Part shown: positions 11,541-24,096 of the stretch, piece by piece
How positions within the stretch are numbered: position 1 is the stretch's first letter
Layout of the letters: every line of letters starts with the position of its first letter
DNA from: Epiperipatus broadwayi
Taxonomy: Eukaryota > Onychophora > Udeonychophora > Euonychophora > Peripatidae
Direction of reading: 5' to 3'
Assembly (NCBI GenBank): GCA_028023455.1
Contig: JAQFVV010012402.1
Span: 11,884,292 to 11,948,291 of the forward strand
Length of the DNA: 64,000 nucleotides
Program-made: the position numbers and the translations under genes
The notes under the pieces: model-generated
The model's input: only the letters and a program-made list of their open reading frames with translations
What the model was told of the DNA's origin: nothing
The model's database searches: none

Positions 11541-12861
11541 TATATAGAAAAAATATATAAAGATTAACTAAAGGAAATATATACAAACAAAATAAAATAC
11601 AAACAAAATTACAAGTGATTTTATATACAAATAATTTTGTTATAGTTTATTTTTTGTATATATTGAAACAGGAACTCTGTTTCACATATGTATTCTAAGA
11701 TTTCCTTTACCCTCCCACCTAAAAAAAAGTCAGATGTATATGAAAGAAGTTGATCCTATTTTTTTTTTATTTTTAAAAAAATAAAACAAAAAGTTTATAA
11801 ATTTATAAGAAAATCATTTTTTTTCTATAATTGAGAAAAAAAAGATAAACCAACATTATTGATTTTATAATTTTAAATTATGATATAAATACGTCTCTAA
11901 GTATTTATTTAAAGCTGGCATTTATTAAAATATTACATTTTTAATTTTTGAAATGATGTTGTCGTACAAAGTGTAATAATCGCTTGAGGCAAAGTTATCA
12001 AATTGAAAAACATGGCTTAATCCTCATGATTTCTTATCTGTCCCACTAAAAGTAGTGGCCCAATCCTTAAGAAGAGAAAAGCACTCAGGCTTAAATGAAA
12101 GCTGTGTAACAAATCAGATATAGTGGGAGTGTTGCTGAATCAATCCAGAGATCAGGGTATAAATAGTTGAGTTTGAAATTCAGAGGAGATTTTAAAAGGA
12201 GTTAAAAAGTAAGAAAAGTGAAAGAGTTAAAAAATTTTTTTTTATCTAAGTGTTGCTTAACTGTTTAGTTGATAACTGGTTTTAGTCACCTTGGAATATA
12301 ATATTTACAGCCACACTGCAATGATGAAAAAAGAAAGTATTAATAAGGAAATCATAAGGATGGAAGGCTAATCGTAATAGCTTCCTCTCTTTGTCCATAG
12401 CCATGAATCTCCAAGACCTGCCTGAGTGAACATCATGGAAAGTAAATAATGTCATTCAACTCAAATAAACTGACCTTTTTTGAAATGCAGTAGTAACCTG
12501 AAGTGAAGGAACAAACTGGATAAAAGGAAGGTAACAATTTCATGAAATATTCAATACTTATATGTGTTTATAAAAAAAAAAGTCTTTCTTAAAATAAATT
12601 ATGAATAATTATAGCTATGTGAAAATAAATTTTATTGGTGATAAATTATAAATACGTAAATGTCTTAAATATCTATAATCAAAAGGCATTTTTAATAAGA
12701 TAAATCATAAATGATTAACTTCTTATATGCAGATACATCTGAATTAAAATAAAATAAAAACGAATACTTATAACTATTTATATTGCTGATATACAAATAA
12801 GTATACCTGGACAAATTAGAAATGCTGAGCTATTACATATAACTATAACTAACTAAATTAT
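11541..12861. other. Non-coding DNA with one promoter-like site
   Basis: The first 400 bp are AT-rich. From about 11970 to 12540 the composition is less extreme and includes the promoter-like site at 12158 and an AATAAA near 12463. No open frame or repeat family is recognised. An LTR or first exon in this interval is possible but unsupported. Confidence 0.45.
12158..12185 (+). promoter_or_regulatory. TATA-box/initiator-like core promoter
   Basis: TATAAATAG at 12158-12166 is followed about 20-25 bases later by TTCAGAG, an initiator-like context. It lies 2.4 kb upstream of the MLH3 exon on the same strand, so it could feed a 5' untranslated exon, or it could belong to an old LTR. Sequence match only. 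Confidence 0.3.
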
Positions 12862-13163
12862 AAATGAAACTGTTGATAAACTTATGTGTAGAAGTATATG
12901 TCTGCAGCTGACCAAATAACAAATACCCATGCTATATACTAGAATAATTAAATTAATGTTATAAATGAAACTGCTGATCAACTTATGTGTAGAAATATAC
13001 TCTGTGGCAGACCAAATAACAAATATTCATGCTATATACTAGAATAATTAAATTAATGTTATAAATGAAACTGCTGATCAACTTATGTGTAGAAATATAC
13101 GTCTGTGGCAGACCAAATAACAAATATTTATGCTATATATTAGAATAACTAAATAAAATTTAT
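12862..13163. repeat. Tandem array, three units of about 101 bp
   Basis: Units start at 12862, 12963 and 13063 (AAATGAAACTG...) and share ATGTGTAGAAATATAC, GACCAAATAACAAATA and ATGCTATATACTAGAATAA blocks. Units 2 and 3 are nearly identical; unit 1 is more diverged. The array passes directly into a second array with a longer unit. Confidence 0.85.
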
Positions 13164-13650
13164 AAATGCTTACATGCATATTGATTGTGTATGAATATAA
13201 TAATGAAACTTATGCACATAAATGCACATTTATACTTGACTGGATTATGAATAGTCCACAAACCCGGAATTGCTTACATTACCTGTTTACTTATCTGTGA
13301 TAAATTTAAAAATAATGAAGTACTATATGAATTACAAATGCTTAGATGCATATTGGTTGTGTCTAAATAAAATAGTGAAACTTATGTGTATAAATGCACA
13401 TTTATACTTGACTGGATTATAAATAGTCCACAAATCCGGAATTGCTTATATTACCTGTTTACCTACCTATGATAAATTTAAAAATAATGAAGCACTATAT
13501 GAATTACAAATGCTTACATGCATATTGGTTGTATATGAGTAAAATAATAAGATTTATGTATATAAATACACATCCATACTTGACTGAATTATAGAAGCTT
13601 CACAAATCTGGAACTGCTCATCTTACCTATTTACCTACCTAAAAAGGATA
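13164..13650. repeat. Tandem array, nearly three units of about 172 bp
   Basis: Units start at 13164, 13336 and 13508 (AAATGCTTACATGCATATTG...). Each carries GAAACTTATG..ATAAATGCACA, ATACTTGACTGGATTAT, a GGAATTGCTTA block and ACCTGTTTACCTACCT. The GAAACTTATGTGTA piece is also in the neighbouring 101-bp units, so the two arrays probably share an origin. Minisatellite-like, non-coding. Confidence 0.85.
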
Positions 13651-14170
13651 TACAGATATGGAACAAATAGTTAAAAATATTCATGCAGTAATGGTAGACG
13701 TCTACTTGATAAAAGACCCTTTGAATTCTTCACCCAAGATAAATTAAAATGAGCCTCATTTGAAATGAAGGATGAACTTTATTGGAAGGACTTATCATTG
13801 TTAATAAAACTGTTGTTACTTAAAATTAATTTTAGTTGTTCAGTTCCATTTTTGCATCACTTGTCATTCATTGCACTTGTTCACGAGAATTCCATGCCTC
13901 CTGAGCTATGTCTGGCATAACTAGACCTAGGTAAGTCAGGTTGTAGTGAAATGGAACTCTAGTTAACCATTTGGGAAACCAAACACAGAAATTTCTAGGT
14001 GTTTCCAGTCTATATGGTGCTACAGCCTCTGATGAGCAGGAAATATTGTTGTAGGGGGGGGGTGACATATGTATTGGGGAAAGCTAATCGATGGTTCCTT
14101 CCTACAATATGCTCATCAGGAAATTGTTACAACCGAGGTAATAAAGGGGTTGTATGAAGGTCTGGTTACA
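13651..14170 (-). other. GC-richer segment with a 66-codon minus-strand ORF, unclassified
   Basis: The segment stands out from its AT-rich surroundings. On the minus strand at 14068-13868 an open frame encodes a peptide with mixed, protein-like composition, including RLETPRNFCVWFPKWLTR and LVMPDIAQEAWNSREQV. I do not recognise a family. A poly-G run (14054) and the phrase CTACAATATGCTCATCAGGA follow. It may be a fragment of a dispersed element rather than a host exon. It lies between the tandem arrays and the MLH3 exon. Confidence 0.3.
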
Positions 14171-14587
14171 ATATATATAACTTATAATTAAAACAGGTGA
14201 ATATCAAATAAATAGTATGTAAATGTTCAAATATTGTTGAAGAAATGTTCAATATGCACAATCTGGTAAAAAAAATTAACATACAAAAGTTCATTCATCA
14301 GATTATATTAATAATTTTATTCTGTAGACATAGAGTAGATGGGTTCAAAATATAAGTTAAGATACTTAATATTATAGAATATCTTAAAATTGGTGGCTTT
14401 AAGATATCACCAAAGTAATAGATATAACTTTATCTTGTAGTCATAAAATTAATGTATATCAAATGTAGATATATTAAGATTATAATTTTTTATTAATAAC
14501 AAAATAATTACAATTTGTATGATTTAACAACACTTAACACATATTAATATTTTATATTAATACAACCAGTAATTTGTTTTTTTTTAG

Positions 14588-14810
14588 AAATCATGAGCAT
14601 TCACCCACTTTCTGATGATATAAAGTCAAAATTTCGCACTGGAGTAGCCATCAGTAATGTAGCCCAGTGTGTGGAAGAACTTGTTCTAAATGCCTTAGAT
14701 GCAGGGACTACCTGTGTAGCAGTGAGAATAGATTTGCAGTGCTTCAAAATCCAAGTTGTGGATAGTGGTATTGGATTGATGGCAGATCAATTAGAGCTTG
14801 TAGGTCAGAG
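14588..14810 (+). CDS. MLH3: MLH3-like DNA mismatch repair protein, first coding exon (partial gene)
   Basis: MLH3 is a MutL homologue that pairs with MLH1 in the nucleus to form an endonuclease acting in meiotic crossover resolution and mismatch repair. This exon gives the first 72 codons plus two bases of the N-terminal GHKL ATPase. ATPase motif I is EELVLNALDAG (residues about 29-39, catalytic Glu and Mg-binding Asn) and motif II is DSGIGL (about 56-61). QCVEEL, CVAVR and VG.R match MLH3 better than MLH1 or PMS2, whose equivalent regions differ. The acceptor is TTTTTTTTAG ending at 14587, with the start ATG at 14593. The exon ends CAGAG|GTATGT at 14810 in phase 2, just where the family continues with an aromatic residue and the TSK motif. 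Frame beyond 14810 is intron. Exact start assumed from the family's short leader. Confidence 0.85.
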
Positions 14811-15944
14811 GTATGTTTTGAAAAAAAAAAAAAAGCACTTTTTTGAGTGCTGTTATTGATTTTTTTCTTTTTGCATTTGATGGGAAATGTTTTCTTTAAT
14901 TATTAAAAAGAAACTATTAAAATAGTTATGTACATGTATATTTACATTCACACAAACACACACACACACACATATAATTATTTTAACTGTAAAGCTTATT
15001 AAGATTTATGTTATAGATTTAAAATTGAGATTCTAGAATAAATTGTATTAAGATGGCAAGATGATGATTAGTGTTTTCATTTAATTGTAGGATTCTATTG
15101 CATAGTTACTCTTTCTGCTGCCTTGGACTGATAACTTGTGTGCATGTGCAGGTTATACATGTAATTTTTCATGTTTGTTGATCACAAATTATGCATCAAA
15201 AATTCGATTGGTAAATTCTATTTTGAGTTTGTGTAGGTTACCCAGTTTATATTGACTGAAATATAATTGATTAATGCTAGATAATTTATTTGATCTTAAA
15301 ATAGATTTCTGCTAACTTTTTAAAATTAAGATGTTATATATGTATATATATTTATACATTAATGAAATTCAGTATTACATAATGAAACAATATTACATAT
15401 ATGAATTAATGAACAAAGATGTAGATTCTAATTTATATGTAAATTTAATGAATAAATAAATAAAAAGTAAGTAAAATGAAATGATAAAACTAATTTGGAA
15501 TTCCTGATAATCAAAAAGAACATCAGTAAAATCATTCAATACTTATAATATTTAAATAGATTCATAGTCATGTTTCTAAGGTATCAAGTTAAAGAATACT
15601 TAAAATTTACACCCATCATATTAAATTCTTATAAAATCTAAGAGCATAATAAGCAAAACAATTTTAATTTCATCAGTTAGCATCTCATATCATGAAGTAA
15701 TAATAGAAAAAAAGAAAAAAGTCTTATCTGGTTAATATCATGTAGCAAGTTCATTTTTTTAGTTTTAGAATAGTATCAGAACTTCTTTAACATTTAATTT
15801 CAATGTAATTTGATTTTTTTTTATCATCAAGTCTTTAGACTGCAGAGTCTCATTTTTCTGAAAAGATTGTTAAGGTGAATGGAAAGCTTATTTTTTTGAA
15901 AAGATTGTAAGGTAGATATAATCTATGTCTATAAATTCATTGTA
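14811..15944. other. Start of the MLH3 intron, AT-rich
   Basis: Begins with the GTATGT donor. Contains an (AC)n run near 14950 and otherwise AT-rich DNA. No second MLH3 exon seen here, or by eye in the rest of the window. Confidence 0.5.
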
Positions 15945-16800
15945 GAGCAACCAATTCAGCCTACAGACTGTCCGCCACTTCGTAAAATGTGCTGGCTGGA
16001 TCAACTGTTCTGGACGCTTAACCAGCATTTAACTATAGATCAAAAATTACTATCTGGGAGGCGTACAGTATAATTAATCCGAATTATCCCACAATTGCTC
16101 CAAATCTTGGCTTCACCAATTATAAATTAACAACAATTTTTAAATTTCTCATTCTTGAGCCTAAATACCTTAATCTCATTATTTAAATAAACTTAGAAGC
16201 CATACCCACAAATAAATTCCTTCATTTCAAGAGATTCTACAATAAGATAAACCCTTTTTGTCAAATATGTAAAAGACAAGAAGAGTCATTCAACCATATA
16301 ATATACTCATGCCCTGGGCTCAATAAAATAAATTTAGCCATATACCAAAACTTAAGGGTGGATTACTACAAAATCATGTCTATTAGGGAAGCCTTATAAA
16401 CTAAACAGTTTCCTATTATTAGACTTTCCATCTTTATTGTACATGCTATATGGAATGTCAGATGTAAGCTATTGTTCACAGTGCCGGTCCCTGAACCAGT
16501 CAGTCTTTTCATGAACATTATTAGGAAAGTAAAAAACAGAGACTTCATCATTGCATCAAAATTCATGTATAATGAAACGTGGAAGTTACTTAATATACCA
16601 GATCCACTGAATCATTAGTGGCTAAGCAAAAGATAAATAATAGATTCTTTTTGAATCAATGCTGATAGGTGAATAGAAAAACTACATCAGTATACTATTA
16701 TTTATCAGAAGATAATCAATATACAAATAGTCCCAGAAACATAATTTTTTTTCTGTCTGTTATAAGTATGTAAACATTATTTTTCATAAATAAAAGCTTT
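15945..16800 (+). pseudogene. 5'-truncated LINE, C-terminal part of ORF2
   Basis: Translation in shifting frames gives LEPKYLNLII, then INPFCQICKRQEESFNHII followed by YSCPG. This matches the C-terminal Cys-His module of the LINE at 18447 (there CGLCHRAEETLDHFIYQC, and EPKYFDFII upstream). A further C-terminal stretch (KQFPIIRLSIFIVHAIW) follows. Frameshifts and stops are present. The end near 16800 has AATAAAAGC, likely its polyadenylation region. Truncation at the 5' side is the usual result of incomplete reverse transcription. Confidence 0.65.
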
Positions 16801-18446
16801 TGAGATTAAAAATGTAAAAATCTCATTCATTTTTACCACTGGAAATATTCAAACAATATTATACTACTAGCATTATGTAGATATATGTTTGAAAGGGGGG
16901 GAGGGTTTAAAACAGAATATTTGTAAAAAAAAATTCATTAATGTTAAGAGAATTGCTGCAAAATTATCATTTCACTTAACCCTTATATAATATTATTCTG
17001 CTAACAAAGGCCTCGATTTCTATTTGCAAGTTTATGATGAGAATATTAAGAATCACTGATATTTAAATAAATATACTCTAGAATGATCAAGATGATCTGT
17101 ATTATGGAATAAGTATAAGTGAAATTTTGTTTATAGTCCATGAAGCACTTTCATCATATTTAATATAAGATATAAAAAAAAATTCTGACTAATCATTATT
17201 ATTATTTTTGTTGTTTATGGTTTAATAAAGCAGCAGAGTGTTGGATTAAAAGCTAAAGATTTTTGAATTGATTCTTATTTGAATAGTATAAAAAGAAATC
17301 ATCTTCATCAAGTAAATGGAACTATTATGCTTAACCTACCATTTGAATGTTCAAACAAAATGTGACCTCTTGCGAAATTAACCATATGATTTTTTTAATA
17401 CAGGCTTTTATATTAGTAAGTTTAATAATTTGCATCTCTAGTACAAAGTAAAGTGTAATTGATTTATTATTGTTGTCATCATAAAGAACTTTTATAATTA
17501 TATTATTCATGAGTTTGGAGATTAACTTTGAACTAATCTTAGGAGTTTATTATATTTAATAACCTCTGCATGATATAACTAGATATTCACCAATGACATT
17601 GAACATCTTATTACGTCATAGCTCTTGGTGTTTACTTTGTATTGCTCAGAAAAAATGTATTGAAAGCATTTGGGAACTAAATCTGCAATTTATATATTTA
17701 TTTCTGTAGTCTTTTAAATGCCCATAACATAGCTAGTCAATGTCTTCTACATCATCTCAACTTGAGACAAAATAGATTATGTACAATCCTTATTTTATCA
17801 TGATTATTATGCTTTAAGAAGAAAAGAAAAGACCATTATCATTAAAAGAAATTTTGATTAATTATTCATTATATTAAAATGTCAAACAAAACAAAATCCT
17901 GAGTTAGTAAATGGATGAGATTTTATGATGGCAAATATGAATATCTTTAAAAAATCATTTTCACTACTTTAAATATGTGCAGTAGGGTTTATGTGTTCAA
18001 AAAAACATAGAATTTAAAATCAAACATACAGTTTACAATCATCTAATGGTTAAAAATTATTGAATACCATCTTGTTTACTTTAGATAGTGTAATCCTTTG
18101 TTTATTAATTTTATCTATTGCATATTCTTTTCTTCCAAGTCTTAAAATCCATATGTGTGTGGGTTTATGTTTTTTGAGTTCTTTTTATTATTTTATTGTT
18201 TTACTATTGTAAATGAACAACTGCTATATAAGATAATATAGGTGACAATTGTTTATAATTGATACACACAATTATCATTTCACCTGTATTGTAGATACAT
18301 TACAAATAATTGCAATTTTCTTCCATAAAAAATATGTGAACAGTAAAATAATAATAATAATAATAAACAGATGCGCATGCGTGTGTATACCTAAGTCATC
18401 AAGAATGATGGTCTTATTAATAATCTTTTTTTTTCCATATTCTAAT
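16801..18446. other. AT-rich non-coding DNA
   Basis: No gene or repeat family recognised. Holds a poly-G run near 16897 and an (AAT)n stretch at 18347-18365. Confidence 0.55.
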
Positions 18447-18627
18447 CGTTTTCACACTTAAAAACTGTGATATATAACTGTGATAGATAAGACAGCGATG
18501 GCTGATTACTCGTTTTCACACTTAAAAACTGTGATATATAACTGATTACTGGACAGTTGTTTTCTAGCAAAAAGTAAGTAATACAGTCATTCATAACCAA
18601 AAATAAATTCTAACGTCATAAACAAGC
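18447..18627 (+). promoter_or_regulatory. LINE 5' untranslated region with duplicated block
   Basis: CGTTTTCACACTTAAAAACT with its GTGATATATAACTG continuation occurs at 18447-18480 and again at 18511-18544, a 64-bp period. LINE 5' regions often hold repeated internal-promoter units, so this may be the promoter; that role is inference. Confidence 0.4.
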
Positions 18628-20151
18628 ATGGCGTCGCATCAAGAAGCGAACGACGTAAATTGCGCTCAAACAAACGGCGATAAAATGAAAACTGCGACTA
18701 ACGCAAAAACATACGCAAACATAACAAAAATAAACCAGCAGCCTCACAGCATCGAAAAAAGTCCGGCATTACCACAGACAGCAAGATTTAGGAAAGTAAA
18801 TCAAGCTGACATAAATAATTTAAACCTCATAGAAAACAATAATGAAGAGCCCTCCCCAACGATATGGAATCAAGATGAACTGCAAGAAATAAACGTTAAT
18901 TTCAACAGCACCATCCCAAAAAAATTATTCGCAACTTTCCAACAATTTTTTTCACCGAGATCATTAGTGTTAGCTGTCACCAATAGGAATTTAACACTTT
19001 ATAAATTCACCAGAGAGCTTCTTTACAAAGAGCTGACAGCAACCGCAATGTGGGATACAGTCTCTACTATTGGAGAGCATCCAAACTCGCGATACGTTGC
19101 AATTCAGTTTTTCAATGAACATCAGCGTGCAAGATTTCAACCTAAAGTAAAAACTTTGGGAAGCTACGCGCTAATAATAGTCGATCAAAGCTTGCAAAAC
19201 TATTGTAACGGAATAATTAAAAACACTTACTTTGGTTATACCATTCAGGATTTTCAGAAATTAATACAGTCATTTGGCAAAGCTATTTATATAAAACAAA
19301 TCTACTTATCGGACACCCCCATCCCGGTTTTCAGCAACAACTTTCATTTCAAAATAAAGCTGAATGACAGTGTAAACCCGGAGGATATTCCAACACAAAT
19401 AATTGACCAGAATGCAATACTGACCATTCACATAAAAGGATTAAGGCCAAGATGTTTTGCGTGCAGTGAAACCGGACACTTAGCAATCGATTGCAACACC
19501 AAAATCAACCAGAAAAACCAACCGAGCTCTGAAGATCAACCAAGAGAAGCTCACCAACAGGAATCAAACAGTACAAAACAGATAACAAAAACAACTAATA
19601 AACAAGAAAAAATTAATAATAAAACCACAGATCAACAGCAATTGAATAATAAAAAAACTGCACACACATTGCCAGCACCTGAAATTCTGGATTTATCAAC
19701 AAAATCAACCAATAGAATTCAAACCCCCACTGATAAAAAAACAGAAAGTCAACAACCTCAAGAGGCTCCAATGGAAAAAATAGCGCACAATCTAAGTCAG
19801 CCTACCAAAGATACTGATGAAAATGAAATAATAAAAGAACAAATAAACTCACACAGTAATAGTGATCAAGAAAAAATATATATAACACACCAAACACCCA
19901 ATATTAAAAATAATACAACAATGGAAATTATGGAAGCTATCACCCCAAATATGCCTCAAATCACCAATGCTGACACAGAACAAAGAAGAAGACCAGGCCG
20001 CCCACCAAAGAAAAATAGAGGGCCCAAAAAAATCAAAACAGAATCCAACCTTAGCCTTTCTAATCACAACAATACAACTACAGTGGAAACAGATGAAGAT
20101 CTGGAAATGGAATATGAGAATGAATGGGAAGAAACACCAGATCAACCCTAA
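18628..20151 (+). CDS. LINE ORF1: nucleic-acid binding protein with CCHC knuckle and AT-hook-like tail
   Basis: 507 codons, uninterrupted. ORF1 proteins coat LINE RNA and form the particle that delivers it for target-primed reverse transcription. Residues about 90-270 are a globular part with mixed composition. A CX2CX4HX4C zinc knuckle, CFACSETGHLAIDC, is at residues 276-289, just after LRPR. It is followed by about 160 residues of Gln/Asn/Thr/Lys-rich, probably disordered linker. At about 452-470 a basic segment RRRPGRPPKKNRGPKK has the GRP core of an AT-hook. The protein ends in an acidic tail (EDLEMEYENEWEE). The start ATG is the first in frame after the 5' region, in a CAAGCATGG context. 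The intact frame contrasts with the broken ORF2. Confidence 0.8.
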   Translation: MASHQEANDVNCAQTNGDKMKTATNAKTYANITKINQQPHSIEKSPALPQTARFRKVNQADINNLNLIENNNEEPSPTIWNQDELQEINVNFNSTIPKKLFATFQQFFSPRSLVLAVTNRNLTLYKFTRELLYKELTATAMWDTVSTIGEHPNSRYVAIQFFNEHQRARFQPKVKTLGSYALIIVDQSLQNYCNGIIKNTYFGYTIQDFQKLIQSFGKAIYIKQIYLSDTPIPVFSNNFHFKIKLNDSVNPEDIPTQIIDQNAILTIHIKGLRPRCFACSETGHLAIDCNTKINQKNQPSSEDQPREAHQQESNSTKQITKTTNKQEKINNKTTDQQQLNNKKTAHTLPAPEILDLSTKSTNRIQTPTDKKTESQQPQEAPMEKIAHNLSQPTKDTDENEIIKEQINSHSNSDQEKIYITHQTPNIKNNTTMEIMEAITPNMPQITNADTEQRRRPGRPPKKNRGPKKIKTESNLSLSNHNNTTTVETDEDLEMEYENEWEETPDQP

Positions 20152-20179
20152 TATTTAAATCTCAACCAAAAAACATATA

Positions 20180-23100
20180 ATGAAAATAAAAATTGCGGCA
20201 ATCAATGTCAGGGGTTTGAACTCAACCTCAAAAATTAATAAGTTAAAACATTGGATCAAGGATATACAACCACACTTGCTTGGTATACTTGAGACAAAAA
20301 TTTATGCTGGATCACAAACTGATCTAGCCAAACATTTAAATATGGAAGGTGTCTGTGCTTGCTCCAGAGACTCTTCCTCTCCCTCAGCTGGCACTGGACT
20401 CATAATTGCTAGAAATTGCCCATTCACAATGTTCAAAATAATTCACATTGACATGAACTTATTAATTGCAACCTTCAACCAAAAAAGCATAACAATAAAT
20501 CTGGTTTTTGTATATATGCCTTTACAGGATAAAAAAATAGATACCATAATTGCAAACATTAATTCATGGTTAGCTACAACTTCAAACCCAACCATCTTAA
20601 TTGGAGATTTTATTTTAAAATATCAGGAATTTACCCAACTTTGGCTTCACAGAATAAACATACCACTAATGAGTGGCCAAGGTTTTTTGCCAGATGATGC
20701 CATCTCTTTCCACAATAATCGCTTCTCTTCACTTATTGATCTGTGCTTTTATTCTCCAATGCTTCACCACCTTATTGAAATAAAACTAACTCCTCAACTT
20801 TTTCCGATCACTCAGCTCAAATAGTCACAAGTGACTGTGCCCAAATTCAAATATCACCCTTTCCACTTACAAGAACAATAAGAGTTTTACTCCCAGAAAC
20901 AAACCCTGAATTTCTGTTCTCTGAGACCTACATTAATGCTAAACAAAATCAAAGATATGACTTTGAACCTGGTCCAGAAATATCTAGCATTTATGGAAAT
21001 GTTGTCCTTTAACATCAACCATATAACAAAAAAACAACCTCCACCATCAAGACTTTTGTCTCTGGCAGATCAGTTGCACCAGAGAATAATCATGATTAAC
21101 CCATCACCCTGCACCCAGCAGTATATATTCAAGCTTACACATGCATACAATAAAGCATGTGATGAACTCAAAAGCTATCTGAAGATAAAGAAAAGCAAGG
21201 TATGCCTAACCAGGCCACACCCTTGGTCAAGAGATTATATAAGATGGGCACTGGGGAACCAACCAGATGTAAAAGTGCCAATGGCACTATATACAAATAG
21301 TGGAACATATGCAGGACACAATATGATTATGCCAATTTTTGAATATTTTAAGGAGAAATTACAAAAAAAAACAACCATATAAAATACCACATAATCTGTT
21401 TGGCCCACCAGAGACAAAAACCCCATTCACAAAAGATCTATTCACAACAAAACTGAATACTATTTGAAACGCTTGCCATCCAGGTAGTCCTGAAGTCCCA
21501 TTGTTTGTATTAAAACATCTAAGTAAATTCACAACAGAATATTTGTGTCAGTTAGCAAACCATCTAGTGCAACAAATTCAACCCATGGAGGGTGTCTATC
21601 CAATAGCCATAGTATCCTATAATAAAAATAAAGCAATTATCCCATCTATTACAGACCTCAGGCCAATATCTATGGGACCTTTGCCGATCAAAATTATGTA
21701 GAAAATTATTAAAGATGAAATTGAACCATATATAATGCCACTTATCTCCGAAGCACAATATGCAAAGAAAAACTCTTCAACAACAGAAGCAGCCTTATTC
21801 TTCAAAGCAATTCTAGCCACAGTAAAACAGCGGAAAAAATATGGACCCATTGTCATGCAGCTTGACATAGAAGCTGCATTTGACTCAGTCAATATATACA
21901 CACTTCTGAAAATGCTAAAAGACACAGAAATTCCTAGAACACATCTTTATATAATTGCTAACCTGCTTCTGAACAGAGAGATCCATATAACTTTAAATGG
22001 AAGAAACTCACCATCTTTCACACCCACCAAATCTATATCCCAAGGATCCCCTCTTAGTTCACTATTGTTTATATTTTATATCAATCCCCTTATTAAAAGC
22101 ATACAAAATGCATTTACTGGGATTGAGATACCAGACACAACACAGCACACTACATGCATTGCCTATATGGATAATGTTACCATATCCCTAACATCAAAAA
22201 AACAAATACCGCAACTCCAAAAGATATTACAAGAATATTCACAAAAATATGAATTAACATTTAATGCAGCAAAAACCACAGCCTGGTCTCTATACACTGG
22301 TAAACCATGTACATCAATTTACAAATCAAAACCAAACTCTTTCCTTGGGTTCCCATTTCATATGGGAATTACAGGAATGAGATGCCATATTCAAAATAAA
22401 CTTAAAGAAGTCACAAAAATTATAAACTCCTTGTCCAAGGCATATCTTTCACTATATTCCAAAGTACAGTTAATTAACCAGCTTATCACAACCAAAATAA
22501 CATACTATGTACCGTTATTTCATTCTCAAAGGGGTTCATTTCAAAAATTAAAACCATATATAATAAACTACTTTGGGCCAGAAAAGCAATAGCAACTTCC
22601 ACAAAAAAACTTGGCCAACCCCTAATAAAAAATGGACTTGGCTTGCACAACATCAATATTTTTCATCTACAGAAGTTGGGGAACTCAATAATCACAATAC
22701 TTTCCAAATACCCAAAAATTAACCACTTGTTAGAAGTTACTCCAACAGATAGACTATACCAATGCAAAACCACAGACAAGATTCCAGAACAGTATTTGCA
22801 TAAGTTTTCATACTGGGATATTTATGGTTTAATAAACAGAGAAGCAGATACTAATGTTATACAACCTGTGCTAGGAATTAACAACAAGAGACTACTCAAG
22901 GAATATAAAAAATGGGCTCTAGAGCCCAAATACTTTGATTTTATCATAAAAATCATCTCATTGCCTTACCAACAACCCACTTTCTTTATCATAAAAGAAT
23001 GTATATATCTATTGACCCCTTCTGTGGACTCTGCCATCGAGCAGAAGAGACACTGGACCACTTTATTTATCAATGTGTAGCACTTAACCAAACACGACAG

Positions 23101-23259
23101 ATGATGTGTGACACCTACAGAAAACCAGGTACAATCATTAATCACATAATAGCTTCTTTTCAGGGAAGATCATTACTTACCATTAGGGCAGCCACATTTG
23201 TTCTATATGCATACTGGTGCACCCAATGTACTTTCCTAATTGGCAATAATACCAGATGA
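20180..23259 (+). pseudogene. LINE ORF2: endonuclease-reverse transcriptase, frameshifted
   Basis: Starts 28 bp after ORF1 with MKIKIAAINVRGLNS, an APE-type endonuclease N-terminus, then ILETK with the catalytic Glu and GDF (the usual Asn after GDF is Ile). The catalytic SDHS is present at about 20808 but in another frame. Reverse transcriptase: DLRPISMGPLP (21655), motif A QLDIEAAFDSVN (about 21860), motif B SISQGSPLSSLLF (about 22035). Motif C is YMDN rather than YxDD (about 22168), losing a metal-binding Asp. The C-terminal Cys-His module CGLCHRAEETLDHFIYQC is at about 23027. Stops and frame changes near 20820, 21000, 21380, 21470, 21700, 22590 and 23000 leave it inactive. Confidence 0.8.
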
Positions 23260-23629
23260 CACCCAGCTACATTTAGCAACAAACTGCTACACATTCGAAA
23301 TAGAGATAAAATAATAACCAACCCCCACTTATATGCAGCAACATGGTCATTGTTAAAACAACCATCAATGCTGTGAATGCTGCAAAGAAAACTATCATAC
23401 AACTAACATTCAAAGTGACATGCAGACAAAACTAAATAACCTCCTTAAACTTTAGTACTCTGATTATTTTTTATTTTTTATATTGTTATAGTCCATTAAC
23501 CACAAAGTGTAACCACTAAATTCATTTATATGTGTTTACCTTAATATTATTCATTGTATGTTAAGTTTGAAATTTTCTAGATGTAAACTTATGTAAACCA
23601 TTGAGATCAATAAAGCCTTTATTGAAATC

Positions 23630-24096
<467 letters not shown>

